A stretch of 64,000 nucleotides of DNA from Ascaphus truei (lineage: Eukaryota > Chordata > Amphibia > Anura > Ascaphidae). Positions 1 to 10,830 of the stretch are shown one piece after another (position 1 is the first letter of the stretch; each line of letters starts with the position of its first letter). The notes below the pieces were generated by a model. That model was not told the DNA's origin. It did not search any database and saw only the letters and a list, made by a program, of their open reading frames with translations. The position numbers and the translations under genes are program-made. Location of the stretch: assembly GCA_036426205.1 (NCBI GenBank), contig CM071568.1:35567623-35631622 (forward strand). The letters are read 5' to 3'.

Positions 1-1190
1 TAAGCACGGTGTCAGGTCTCAGCCACAGATAATCAAGATGTGGGCCATACGTGGATCCCACTAGCTAGAGTGAGGGCTATGGTAGAGTTACCTGTTCTGC
101 AGTGATGTTCAGCCAGCGTGTCTATACACCTAGCACTAAGTGTCTCCATTAGGAAGAAGCCTGGCAATGGCTACACACAGCAGTGATTCCCAGGTGTGGT
201 AATTCCAAACTGCATGTGGTGATTATTTGGCATGCACACGGAGCACTATCTCTGTTAACCTGTGTATGGTTCTAACTGTTGTAAGCCACACTCAATCAGT
301 CAAAGTTTGAGTTAATCAAGGGGAATGACACGCTGACAGTAGCAGCTTATAAATGGTCTGCTGTTTGTTTGTGTGTATGGCACGTATTGAGTGCTTCTCT
401 AAAGAGGGGATAGTTACAATCACATACAACCTCAGCAGCTGACCTTGAATCATGTAGCAGAGCGCCTATACATTTGTACATCTCTAGCTTCCAGCCTTCA
501 TACATGTTCACCACTCAGGTCATATATGCCCTAGCAGATAGGAAGCATCTCTCTGCATAACACCAGGGGATATTTCTTTCAGACCCAATTATTGGTATCA
601 TAGAAACATAGTATCAATCATTCAAACCTAGGCAATTTATTGAATGTGGGTCTGAGTGCACACCCTAAATCCTAAAGTCACTGGATCATCCAATTTAATG
701 AAGCTAGATTTTTTGACTTAATACGTACTCTGATGACCTTTTTTTTTGGTCACTGTTATCTCAGAGTATTCACTCTAAGTATACTTAGAAATTACTAAGG
801 TTTATCTATAGTCCTGTGTATGATTACTTTTGAGGCATGTCAGACACTACACCGTGGTAAATATTTCCATCTAACTTTTGGATAATAACATGTATTTTAG
901 CTTGCCACTAAGATTTATTCTGCATACTAGGCATTGCATGGTGATTACACCAAACAACATTTGGATGGGAGGGTAGCCTTCTTAGGTAGGCCACCAAAAG
1001 CGTTCCTTTTAGGTTTTATATAGATATGTCTGTGTTTTACGTTTATTCTAATAAAAATTTAATATTTTGATCCAGTAGAGTAGTGTGCATCAATTAGGGC
1101 TTCTTTCTTTTCGTTACCAGTATACTGTACATTTTCTGTCCCTGATAGCACCTCTCTAGCAAATTAATCTACTTAGCTGAGCAGGGAACC
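1..1190. other. Unannotated AT-rich sequence
   Basis: I see no coding, RNA or repeat structure that I can name here. Only short random ORFs occur. The purine-rich stretch at about 1190-1290 immediately precedes the first recognisable L1 protein similarity and may be its 5' flank. Confidence 0.5.
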
Positions 1191-1389
1191 CCCCTCTCTT
1201 TCTTGACAGGAAATGGGGAAACCCAAAAGGAAAAAGGGGGGCGGGGGGAGAGTAACAGGAGAAGGGAAAATGGAGAGTGGAAGAACAGATTTTTAAAGGG
1301 TGACATTTTATACCTCCATAAAACCCATTTACAAACCCAATGCCCCCCCAAATATATTTAGAAAACTATTTCCGACTGCATACTACTCA

Positions 1390-1797
1390 TCTTTCAGAAG
1401 CAAAAAGAGAGGAGTAGCTATTCTAATTAAACAGGAAGTCCCGTTCAAAGTAGAGAAAGTGATCACAGACCCGGAGGCAGATTCCTGATCATATATGGTT
1501 CTCTGTTGGGCTCGACAATAACATTAATTAATGTATACGCTCCAAACGACAACCTAGCTGAATTTTTGAGAAAGTTACTGGAGTCTGTCGAATTCCTATT
1601 TTTGCCCTCTCTGGTTTTGGGTGGAGACATGAATATAGTCCTATCCCCAGAATTAGATAAGTCAACAACACCTGGTAAGGCCCATTCCACCTTGGTGCAG
1701 AGAACATCAAAAAAGTTCAAAGACTTAATAAGGGAGTTTACTCTGGTTAATGTCTGGAGAGCTAGACAACAAGGCAGAGGGATTACTCATTCTACTT
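1390..1797 (+). pseudogene. L1-Tx1 ORF2 endonuclease domain, broken
   Basis: This is the N-terminal apurinic endonuclease part of LINE ORF2, which nicks target DNA for target-primed reverse transcription. Visible blocks are KKRGVAILI, then after a frameshift near 1487 the segment INVYAPN (about 1527-1550) and GGDMNIVL (1621-1645), which is the family's GDFN-like motif. A stop at 1797 ends the readable stretch. The catalytic block order and wording match L1/Tx1 endonucleases rather than CR1/L2 ones. Confidence 0.8.
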
Positions 1798-2304
1798 AAC
1801 CCACCACCAGACATACTCAATTACCTTTAAATTACTAAAAATATCCTTAAAGCTACATTACAATCGAGCATCGGACTAATTACTTGGTCAGACCATGCGG
1901 CGGCTGAACTAACCCTAGCAGCTCCCTTCACTAGAAACAATCTATTCCACTGGAGGTTAAATGAATCCCTCCTAAATTACCCAGATGTTGCTAAAAAAAA
2001 TAAAACTCTCCCTAAGAGAATATTTTAATCTGAATGTAGCCACAGTAGACTCCCCTGTAATGTTGTGTACTCTATGGGGAGTTATAATACCTATAGCCAC
2101 CCATAAGAAAAAAATCAGACAACATTTTTACAAAGAACTGACATAAAATATCCACGGTTTAGAGCAAGAACACAAAGCAAGACCATCAGGGACACTATAC
2201 AGGGTGCTTACTAATTTAAGAACAGAACTAAAAAAAGGAGGTGGAAAAGGCTCTCAGCTGGACAAGACAACTATATTACGATAAAGGAAAATAAACGGGC
2301 AGAC

Positions 2305-3310
2305 TGTTGGCTAGAAAGTTGAGAGGCACGAAAACAAAAACACAAATACCCTCTATTAGACGAAGTGACGACACAATAACATTTGATGAACAGGAGATTG
2401 AGCGCCAATTCGCAAGCTTCTACAAGAACCTTTACAATCTAAACTGTCTGGAAGGCTGCCCGCCACATTCAAATTCAGAGGCCATAACAAAATATTTAGA
2501 AAGCTCGATCTCCCAAAACTAACGGCAGCTGATAAAGTGAGTCTAAACGGGAAAATCACGCAGATAGAATTGGCAAAGTTAGTCAAAAATCTTAAAAATG
2601 CCAAATCACCAGGCCCAGATGAGCTATCGAATATATATTAGAAAAAAATTCTGCCAACCGTCTCCCTGTTTCTACTAGAGACGTTTAACTCATTATTAGA
2701 AGAGGAGCTAATCCCAACAACAATGACCACTGCTAACCTAGCTATTATTCATAAACCGGGATGTGATCCAACCCAATGCGGCTGTTACAGACATATTGCA
2801 ATCTTAAATTCAGACATAAAAATCTACAGCAAAATTCTAGCTGATAGACTAAATCCTATTCTACCTGGGTTGGTACACATAGACTAAGTAGGCGTCATCT
2901 CTGGAAGGCAGGCCTCTGATAATAAGAGAAAAGTAATAGATATAAAAGAACATATTCATTCAACAAAAATGAAGACTATTCTACTAAGCCTTGATGCTTT
3001 CGATCAAATCGATTGGAGGTTTCTGGACGGAGTTACTGTATGCAGTCTTTTAGTTTTATGGATTCTTACCTAGAGGGAGTTAGAGCCTTTTATCAGTCAC
3101 CTAGAGCATTAATTAAAATACCAGGGCCAAAATTTGAAACTAAGATATTTAAAACAGAACGAGACAAGGTTGTCCTCTATCCCCCTTATTTTTCGCTCTT
3201 TCTATCGAACCTCTGGCATCTAGGACCAGATTAATTCCAGATATACAGGGGATAGATATCGGACAAAGAAACTAAAAAATCTCATTGTTTGTGGACGATG
3301 TTATCTAACA
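2305..3310 (+). pseudogene. L1-Tx1 ORF2 reverse transcriptase domain, broken
   Basis: Reverse transcriptase of the LINE above. Readable landmarks are KSPGPDELSNIY (2600-2640), the HKPG...ILNSDIKIYSKILADRL region (2750-2850), SGRQASDNKRK (2895-2930), LSLDAFDQIDW (2985-3015, motif A with a small deletion of the AF context) and LFVDDVI (3285-3305, the catalytic motif C). Several in-frame stops, including one straight after the SNIY segment, and frameshifts between motifs A and C show that it is dead. Confidence 0.8.
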
Positions 3311-3515
3311 TTGTCCAATCCTCTGCTTTCCCTCCCAAATTTACAGAATATATTATTGAAATTCGGTAAACTGTCAGGCTATAAGGTCAATAATGAGAAG
3401 TCAGAGATCTTGAACATCTCCCTCCCAGAGGAAGAGGTCAGATTTCTGATTTTTTTTAAATATAGATGGAAAGCGTCCCACATCAAATATCTAGGGATCA
3501 ACATTACTAAAAATT

Positions 3516-4925
3516 ATGAAAATCTATACCAAAGCAACTATCCCCCCCAGCGACAAAATCAAAAAGAATCTGCTTGAGTTGAACAAACATCACATATCTT
3601 GGATAGTGAGAATAATCTCAATAAGATTAATGTTCTACCCAGTGTTCCAAACACTTCCAACCCATGTCCCAAAAACAGAACTAGAAGACCTACAGAACAG
3701 GATATTCAAATTTATATGGCAAAATAAAAGAGCTAGAGTATTTAGGTCGGTACTTCTGGCCTCTAAAGACAGAGGAGGAATGGGTGTCCCGAACCTAACA
3801 CGCTATTCCCAGGCCGCCCAGCTTAGACAGATAGTAGTATGGAATGCTAGCCCGAATCAAGTCTGCTGGGCAGATAGTGAGGCCCAATACCCAAGGGACT
3901 TCCTCCTCCCACTCTCACTTTGGTCCGAGGAGAACTACCAAGACACAGCTAATACTAGGACCAATGAAACTAACTCTAGATCTGTGGAGCAAAACCAAAA
4001 GAAAATTTAAATTTACAACGGGTATATCTCAACTCACCCAGATATTTGACAACCCAGATTTACCTCCGGGGTGCAATAATGCTTTAACATATTTAAAAAT
4101 AACAACCTAACAAAGATAGGAGACTTTCTCCACAAATATAAATTGCTGACTTATCAGGAACTCTCTGCTAAAATTACCACCCTGGCTATTTCCCCATTCA
4201 AGTACCTCCAAATCAGACATTTTTTATATAAACTATCAAGCAAACTTGACTTCCTGGAGATGTCTGATTTCGAGCATCTGTGCAATAACGGTATCTACCA
4301 AAAAGGCCTAATGACAAAAATATATGCAGGGATCGAAGCAGCCGGAAACACCCCAGACCATAAATATATGTCTAGATGGAACAGCGACCTAGGAGTTGAC
4401 ATTGATAAGGAGGATTGAAGCGATATCTGGGAGAATGCGTCCAAAACATCTATATGTACTATAACCAAAGAGAACATTTATAAAATTATATATCAGTGGT
4501 ACCTTACACCAAAGAGGCTCAAACAGATATAACCCAAATCCTCTGATCAGTGCTGGAGAGGATGTGGTTCAGTCGGGGACATGGTCCACATTTGGTGGAA
4601 TTGCCCAATTATACAAAAATTCTGTCTAAATATCCAAGAAATTATCAATACTATAACCGGAGTCGAAATCCCTTTAAACCCCCTAATATAACTATTGGCA
4701 AAACCAATAGAAGACCTGGCCCACCCAACTAGACGGCTAATCTCCCATATTATGACTGCTGCCAGGTGTTCGGTGACTGCTGCCTGGAAGAGCCCTCTTC
4801 CCCCTTCCAGGCTAACAGTGGAAAGGAGGATCAATGATATAATGTTGATGGAAAGGCTGACAGCTTTTCTCAAACATTCCACTGAGAGATTCTCTAAAAT
4901 TTGGGAACCCTGGATTAATGATTAA
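3516..4925 (+). pseudogene. L1-Tx1 ORF2 C-terminal region, broken
   Basis: The post-RT part of L1-Tx1 ORF2. KDRGGMGVPNL (about 3765-3797) is a hallmark of this clade. Near 4550-4605 the frame reads CWRGCGSVGDMVHIWWNC, the Cys/His C-terminal motif. The protein ends at the TAA at 4923. Frameshifts occur around 3580, 4010, 4110 and 4530. The stop lies only 13 bp before the LTR retrotransposon insertion point. Confidence 0.8.
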
Positions 4926-4933
4926 ACAATAAT

Positions 4934-4938
4934 AGGAG
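4934..4938. repeat. Target-site duplication AGGAG, left copy
   Basis: AGGAG directly precedes the TG that begins the left LTR. The same five bases directly follow the CA of the right LTR at 9648-9652. A 5 bp duplication is usual for vertebrate LTR retroelements and fixes both ends of the insertion. Confidence 0.9.
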
Positions 4939-5513
4939 TGTAGGCGGACGCTCAGAGAGGTATGCAAGGGAAACTGATTATAGTGAAATTAAATAAGCCT
5001 TTTATTGCGTCTGTTCCCTTAACATCAGGTAACCATCCAAACAAGGGGTAAACAAAGCTTCTATTCACTTGGGAGTATTTCTAGTGAAATACTAAGCAGT
5101 TCACAACTCCCTTAGATAAGCATGTCTCCCAGCCCCAAACATATAGCATGAATTAAGCAGATATAAGAAGTCTCATAAATGAAAGTCTTATCTGTTCCTT
5201 GTGGTTTGGATGGGAAATCTTCTCTGTCCCTGGTTCAGCTCCCTTTTCCTCAGGGTGTGTCAGCATTCAGGTTTAGAAGTTTCCCCTGTGTCTTGAAAGC
5301 AGCTCTGCTGTTTCTTCTGGCAGGGCTCAAGACAAGTGTCTCCAAGTTCAGCTCAGGTGTGAGCTAAGGAGTCTCTCTTCCTGTCTCAAAAGACAGGCTT
5401 TTCTAAGCCATCTAATCAGGCAGGTGGTGTTTGTTAATTGACTACCAGCAGTTAACCACCACACTGCTGGATTAGAGGCACATTACCTGAACAGGGATAA
5501 CTCCCCTGTTACA
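4939..5513 (-). repeat. LTR (3' LTR of the minus-strand element)
   Basis: 575 bp direct repeat with 9073-9647. Begins TGTAGGCGG and ends CTGTTACA on the + strand. Read on minus it starts TGTAACAGGGG, a start shared with the solo LTR at 40660. Confidence 0.93.
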
Positions 5514-5526
5514 TACCTCCCCTGTT
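5514..5526 (-). promoter_or_regulatory. Polypurine tract
   Basis: On the minus strand this reads AAACAGGGGAGGTA up to the LTR start TGTAACA. A short purine run at this place primes plus-strand DNA synthesis in LTR retroelements. Function is inferred from position. Confidence 0.65.
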
Positions 5527-6150
5527 TGTGGGAAGCTAGGGCTTGCCACGGCCAAAGCCCATCCTTCCACTCTCATTCTAGATATCTCTGTGACTTGAAT
5601 GATAGTGGATGGAGGAAGAGAACCCTCAGTCCGGCTGGGATTGGAGCCCTTTCTCCAGTTTATTCGTGTCTCCTCCCGAAGGTGCTTGAGATCAGCACTC
5701 CTCAGTCGCTCGAGGAGGACTTTTTCTAAGTATAGTCTTTTTTCTACGTGCGCGGTCATGAGATTTCCCTCGCATTGGGTGCTCGTCTTATTGTAGGCAT
5801 ACTGTATGGCAGCAGTTGCAGAGCGTTTCAAAACAGCCCTTTGAGTTTTCCGCTCTTGAAGCTGTCTCTCTGACCTTTTCCCACTCAATGGGGTTGCTAG
5901 TTCAGCCTCTTTGGGGTTAAGTTGCAATTCCACAGCCACTTCCAGAGAATGTCCCAGGATTCTTCTGGTTTTGATTCAGCACGTGTACCTTCTTTTGTTG
6001 CCTGTTGGGTGGCTGAAGGTTTTGCTAGTGCTTGTTAAGGTGGTTCAAATTTTGCAACCTTGTCTTTCAGATGAGCGGTATTCCCAGCTCTCACTGTACC
6101 CTTGTCTTCATGGGTTTTTGAGGCTGTGGGATACTGACGCTTAGTCAGGG
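5527..6150 (-). other. 3' untranslated part of the LTR element
   Basis: Between the ORF stop and the purine tract. Short minus-strand ORFs (for example 5472-5939) are present but carry no recognisable retroviral domain. No pol remnant can be read in any frame. Confidence 0.5.
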
Positions 6151-8163
6151 TCAATACTTGTCCTTGTAGGACTGTAATCTCATCCGCGAGATATCCCTGT
6201 TTTTTGAGTGCGTCTTTCTCAGGGAATTTATCTGCACGCTTTGCTTTCTCTGAGCTTGCTTCCACATTTTTATTGCATTGTGAAGCACTATGAATTTCTT
6301 TGCTCGGGCCACAGTTACTTGTTTTAGTTTCTGGACCTTCTTGTGCTCCCTTTTGTGCCGGGTCAACTGGGTTCTAAGATTGGCCTCTAGCGATGCTTTG
6401 GTGACGCTCAGGGTAGCCTTCAGTTTCTCATGCTGCTTTGCGGGAACATACTGGGTCATCAGACGTTCCTGCAGCACTTGAATTTCTTTAACAGCCTGCA
6501 GATTGTCTTCCTGCAGAGTTCGCTGCTTCTCCTCAGCCTTCTCGAGGTGCGTACGCAGACCTTGCAGTTGGTTCTGCAGTCGGTGCTCTGCTTCAAACTT
6601 CTCACCTTCCAAAAGTCTATTTATTTCATTAAGCTCGTGTAGCTTTTCATTCTTTTCCTTGACTTCGTCTGTCAACTGAAAATTTTCTTCTTTCAGTTTT
6701 AAGTTTTCTCTTTTTAATCTTGAATTTTCTCCTTTTTCAGTCTCTGTACTGTTCAGGGCCTCTTTGCAGTCCTCCTTCCATTTACACACATCGGCTTTGA
6801 GAATGACAGTCTCCTGGCGTGAGACTTTCTTCTCTAGGTTTAGGGTCTGAAGCTCCTTCTGAGAGACTTTGAGATCTGTATCAAGATTGACAATAGTTTC
6901 TTTATATATGTCCAGCTCCTCAGTGAGACTGTGTAGTTCCTTTCTGGAAACTTCCAGATCTGTGCGGCAGCTGTTGGTCTCATGATTTGAGGCATCCAGT
7001 GCTCTGCGGAGTGTCTGAAACTCTTTCTGAGATACGTCCACCTCTGTCCTGACATTGTTGACCTCCTGTTGTGAGGCATTCAGCTCTACGCGAAGAGTGT
7101 GAATCTCTTGCTGAAAGACTGTCATCTGCTTTAGTGCCTCCTCATACTTCCTCTTCAGCTTAGTCATCATTTTATCAGATTGGCTCTGCTTTTCATCCAT
7201 TGCGGAAATAGTAGCATTTTCAGTATCTAGCTCACTCTTGAGATCGTCCAATTCTGTCCTGGCTGCCGAGTACATTGCGAGCACATGTTCCTGTAGCTTC
7301 ACGTTATTTTTCAGTAGCTCTGCGTAACCATCTTTCTTTTGTTTCAATTGTTCACGGAGTATATCACAGTCACGCCTGGCATTTTTTAGGGCATCCTCAG
7401 GGCTAGTCAAGGGATCGACACTCACTGGTTCCGGCTCCGCTTCCTTGGGATGGTTGGTTGAGGGTTCCTCACTGTTGGCACCGGACAGACACTTCTTTGG
7501 GGTACACGACTTCTGCCTTGGGCCCTCTGGATATTCGGTTAACCGCGGGACGAATTCTCCATTTTCTATAGGCTGCAGGGCAACTCGGCCCCCCTTTTCC
7601 TCCACAGGATCTGCGGACGTGTCTGATCCTTCCACGGTAAGTGAAGAACCGCTTTTCTTTTTCCGCCTTTTTGATTTGGATGACACCGTCCCTTCATGGA
7701 TACTGGGGTCTCCATCTTCATTTGAAATTTTAGCAGCGTCACTGGATCCACCCGGCTTTTCTTGCAACTGTAATAGCTGACGGAAATATTTGGTGATCCA
7801 CTGCTCCCGCTCTTTCTCCTGCTAATCATATTCGTCATCAAAGGGAGCGGTCTTTTCGGTTCGTGCCGAGTTCAGGCACCCCCACCATTCTTGGGGTGTT
7901 TTGTGGGTGTGACTCGGTTTGGGTTCCCCGTAAGAGATGTCTTCCTCTTTATTGGACTGGAAGGGCCACTCTTCCGTGGGGTAGGGTTCATTACATGAAC
8001 GCTGCATCTTGTCCTCCATTTTTAGGCTATCAGGTGTAATTTTCTTCCTGACCTCAGGAGGCGCTATTGCAGCTGTTGCCACTGTATTTGCTAGAACCCC
8101 CAATTGTGGTAGTCCTACAGGTGGGCATATTTTGCTTGTAGAGGTCGTAGCTCTCACAGGCAT
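6151..8163 (-). CDS. Coiled-coil protein of the LTR element, with one in-frame TAG
   Basis: A single long frame on minus, ATG at 8163, stop at 6151. It is interrupted only by TAG at 7822-7824; the codons after TAG (CAG GAG AAA) continue the same frame into 556 further codons, so the full frame is about 669 codons. The N-terminal 110 residues are Pro/Thr-rich and end in an acidic FDDEYD. Then follow a Lys/Arg cluster (KSKRRKKKSG, near 7640-7670) and, from about 7400 to 6300, an almost unbroken heptad-type coiled coil with repeating Glu/Lys/Leu units (repeated SQKELQTL/SRKELHSL-like modules). The C-terminus is basic. No zinc knuckle, capsid or protease motif is seen. It occupies the gag position but looks like a captured cytoskeletal or centrosomal type protein; the role is unknown. 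The start is the first ATG after an upstream stop at about 8203. Confidence 0.72.
7822..7824 (-). other. In-frame TAG within the element's ORF
   Basis: TAG followed by CAG in the same frame as both flanking ORF parts. Either a CAG to TAG mutation or a programmed readthrough point, since gammaretroviral gag-pol readthrough also uses UAG. The sequence alone cannot decide. Confidence 0.7.
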
Positions 8164-9052
8164 CTCTGTAGACTTTTTCTTTCTTGGGTAAGTTTTATAA
8201 TATCAGCAGTACTGTGCATGCATTTTCTCTTATCAGGTATACAAGATGTGCAGTTGCTAGGTAAAAACGTCTATTTGCTTTGCACCATTTACTTGCTAGG
8301 TATAATCTCTCATTAGGTATGCTGAATGTGTAGTTGCTAGGTAAAAACTTCTGTTTGCTTTACACCATTTACTTGCTAGGTGCAATCTCTCTGCTTCAGC
8401 CAAATAATGTGATTTTCTGTTTGAGTTCAGTCTCAACTTTGGGTATTATGACATTCACTCTTCACACTTTGGGATACCTTTTACACAGCTCAGCAATTCC
8501 TTTTTTTCTAATAGGCAATTTTACCCTCAGCACTTGTTTACTGAAAATTCCCCTGCTTCAGCACAGTCTTGCATCAATTTTCACATTTTTCTACATATAC
8601 TCCATTCACAACTGATAGTCCTATGCGGTGTGGCAGCCTTTACTTGCAGAATCAGTACCGCTCATGGGTCACCATCTGTATTCACTGCTTCAGCTAAACA
8701 TTTGAAAATAACAAACGACTATACCTTTCAAGGGCTAACTCACTTCTTGAACTCTGACTATGGCTGGAATGCAAACCCCCTATTTCAATGACCATATTAC
8801 ACTTTATTGTGATAGGCAAATAAGGTTTTACCTGCTTCAGCAGTATCTCTCTCTCTCCTCTTGGGATTGGGGAAAAGAGTCCATCTGTGGTTTTGTAAGT
8901 TTCAGTGCAGTGGTGTGTATCACTTTAACTCTGATCTCTGCTGCATGAGATTTTATTTTTTAAAGTTGCTCAGACTGTTTGTAGGCAAAAAGCATAAAAA
9001 AAATTTCACAGAACAAATCTCCGGTCCTTTCTAACTTCAAAGACCACCTCTC
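8164..9052 (-). other. Leader of the LTR element
   Basis: About 0.9 kb between the primer site and the ATG, with no long ORF. It contains the tandem repeat at 8251-8391. In retroelements this interval normally holds packaging signals; none can be pointed to here. Confidence 0.5.
8251..8391. repeat. Two-copy tandem repeat in the leader
   Basis: The block at 8251-8310 (AGTTGCTAGGTAAAAAC...TTTACTTGCTAGGT) recurs at 8332-8391 with a few differences, a period of about 81 bp. TTGCTAGGT occurs twice in each unit. Confidence 0.85.
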
Positions 9053-9070
9053 ATCCCACTTCTGACACCA
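9053..9070 (-). promoter_or_regulatory. Primer-binding site, tRNA-Leu type
   Basis: On minus it reads TGGTGTCAGAAGTGGGAT, two bases inside the LTR. It is complementary to the 3' end, CCA included, of vertebrate tRNA-Leu(CAG) as I know that sequence. This fixes the minus orientation of the element. Confidence 0.85.
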
Positions 9071-9072
9071 TA

Positions 9073-9647
9073 TGTAGGCGGACGCTCACAGAGGTATGCA
9101 AGGGAAACTGATTATAGTGAAATTAAATAAGCCTTTTATTGCGCCTGTTTCCTTAACATCAGGAAACCATCCAAACAAGGGGTAAACAAAGCTTCTATTC
9201 ACTTGGGAGTATTTCTAGAGAAATATTATGCAGTTCACAACTCCCTTAGATAAGCATGTCTCCCAGCCCCAAACATATAGCATGAATCAAGCAGATATAA
9301 GAAGTCTCATAAATGAAAGTCTTATCTGTTCCTTGTGGTTTGGAGGGAAAATCTTCTCTGTCCCTGGTTCAGCTCCCTTTTCCTCAGGGTGTGTAAGCAT
9401 GCAGGTTTAGAAGTTTCCCCTGTGTCTTGAAAGCAGCTCTGCTGTTTCTTCTGGCAGGACTCAAGACAAGTGTGTCCAAGTTCAGCTCAGGTGTGAGCTA
9501 AGGAGTCTCTCTTCCTGTCTCAAAAGACAAGCTTTTCCAAGCCATCTAATCAGGCAGGTGGTGTTTGTTAATTGACTACCAGCAGTTAACCACCACACTG
9601 CTGGATTAGAGGCACATTACCTGAACAGGGATAACTCCCCTGTTACA
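9073..9647 (-). repeat. LTR (5' LTR of the minus-strand element)
   Basis: 575 bp, about 97% identical by eye to 4939-5513. Followed by AGGAG, the right copy of the target duplication (9648-9652). Confidence 0.93.
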
Positions 9648-9652
9648 AGGAG

Positions 9653-10085
9653 TTTAAAGACCGGTGAGAAGTGCGTATCAACTAAAGGATAAATATATGC
9701 TTCTGCGATGGAACGGTGCCTTCCCCTTCCCCCTCCCTCTTTCTTCCCTATCTTAATTTTCTTCTATGTCTTTTTTCGTATAGGTATGTATACTTTTCTT
9801 GTGTAGTGCTGGACACTACACAGTAAAATGTGCTAAGGGGTTGCTCTGAACAAAACTACTATATAATATTATTTGTCTGTACTCTGATCATCTGTCTGCT
9901 GTTTACTATTACTAGCATTATCACTACTACTACAGGTTCTATTAACGATACGATTGCCACTGCTCTTATTAGTAGTAGTGTATATATTATTGTGATGATT
10001 ATTATTGTTAACATTTGCCTGATTTATTTTTGTTATTGTACTGCAATTCTGAGAAAATCAATAAAACTATTTGAAATGAAAACAA
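9653..10085 (+). mobile_element. 3' UTR fragment of the interrupted L1-Tx1 LINE
   Basis: Sequence after the right target duplication continues the LINE from 4938. It carries a pyrimidine-rich run (9720-9760), a short hairpin GTGTAGTGCTGGACACTACAC (9803-9823) and ends in an AATAAAAC tail near 10070, as L1-Tx1 3' ends do. The short ORF at 9830-10186 is not supported. Confidence 0.65.
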
Positions 10086-10770
10086 AAAGCAATAAAGGAC
10101 AGCATTTTGAAGGATTAGACCCTTCTTCTTACCCATTTCCACAGACAGTGTCAGTAGTAATTCCCTTGAACTATCCACATAACTAATCCTCCCAATATTA
10201 GATAGAACTACAGTATAGCACTGTGAAAGAATCTCCCAAAAGGAGAAATTCCAAAAAACAAACAGTCCAACCAGTTAAAGTTTACAATAAAATAAAATAG
10301 GTGATGCTGCACAGAAAACAACCAGGAAAATTCAAAATGCATATAGTTTTTAACAGCACCTAAAAATTAAACATACTGAAAGATGAAAATGGAAATGGTG
10401 CACGGGAACAGAGAGGAACCCTAATTTCCTCCAAATTTACAATACATAACATGGGAGGAGTTCCCAGCACTCTAATAACGATACAATGGCAACGATGTTT
10501 GTCAAAAAAAGTTGAATTTTTATAGTTGAAATTGTGCAAACAAACATACACATGTATATATACTGTATATATAAATAATACCATAAGCTAATTATCACGA
10601 CGAGATGCAAATAATAGCAAAGCCCAGTTATATAATTCAAAGAACTAAGTAGCTTACAGCAATCAAAAAACATATACAAACAAGGAGTGAACAATATAAT
10701 CAACAAAGGAGACACTATTAAGGAGACTAGGAAAAGAGGGAAGGTTGGGGAAAAAAGAGAAAGGGGAATA
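10086..10770. other. AT-rich sequence without a supported gene
   Basis: A 174-codon minus-strand ORF spans 10437-10961 but is a hydrophobic, AT-driven frame over repeat DNA. Nothing else is recognisable. Confidence 0.5.
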
Positions 10771-10774
10771 AAGG

Positions 10775-10830
10775 AGGCAACATTTCGGGGCTCATTGACC
10801 CTTCTTCTGGCCCGTTCCCCAGAGTCAGTT
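10775..10830 (-). repeat. Hammerhead-like motif, copy 1 (minus)
   Basis: On minus: CAGAAGA, then a GGGT/GCCC hairpin, then CGAAATGTTG. Upstream GGC can pair with GCC just downstream. It belongs to the dispersed motif family described in the findings. Core bases deviate from an active hammerhead. Confidence 0.4.

Larger units (their letters stand above)
4939..9647 (-). mobile_element. Non-autonomous LTR retrotransposon with a coiled-coil ORF
   Basis: A complete LTR element inserted in the LINE 3' UTR. Left LTR is 4939-5513 and right LTR 9073-9647, both 575 bp and both TG...CA on this strand. Orientation is minus: the primer-binding site lies beside the right LTR (9053-9070) and a purine tract beside the left one (5514-5526 read on minus). 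Its order on the minus strand is LTR, PBS, about 0.9 kb leader, one long ORF (8163 to 6151), a short 3' region, purine tract, LTR. No protease, RT, RNase H or integrase motif is visible, so it must use proteins supplied in trans. By-eye comparison gives about 16 differences over 575 bp between LTRs (roughly 97% identity), so it is fairly young. Confidence 0.92.
1200..10085 (+). mobile_element. L1-Tx1-like LINE, decayed and split by an LTR element
   Basis: A non-LTR retrotransposon reading on the + strand. In order it shows an endonuclease block, an RT block with FVDDV, an L1-Tx1 type C-terminal region ending with the zinc-knuckle-like CWRGC...WWNC segment, and a 3' UTR. The body (to 4938) and the 3' UTR (from 9653) are separated by a complete LTR retrotransposon; the 5 bp AGGAG is present on both sides of that insertion. 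The LINE 3' end is placed near 10085, just after an AATAAAAC-type tail. It carries many frameshifts and stops and is not functional. The 5' edge is uncertain. Confidence 0.85.

Noticed and set aside
5472..5939. 155-codon minus ORF next to the LTR
   Set aside because: Runs into the LTR; no domain. It may be a C-terminal continuation broken by frameshift, but nothing supports this.
8163..8215. Longer N-terminus for the coiled-coil ORF
   Set aside because: The frame meets a TGA at about 8203-8205 and no other ATG precedes 8163.
9830..10186. 118-codon + ORF with membrane-like segments
   Set aside because: Lies in the 3' UTR of the LINE and runs past its tail.
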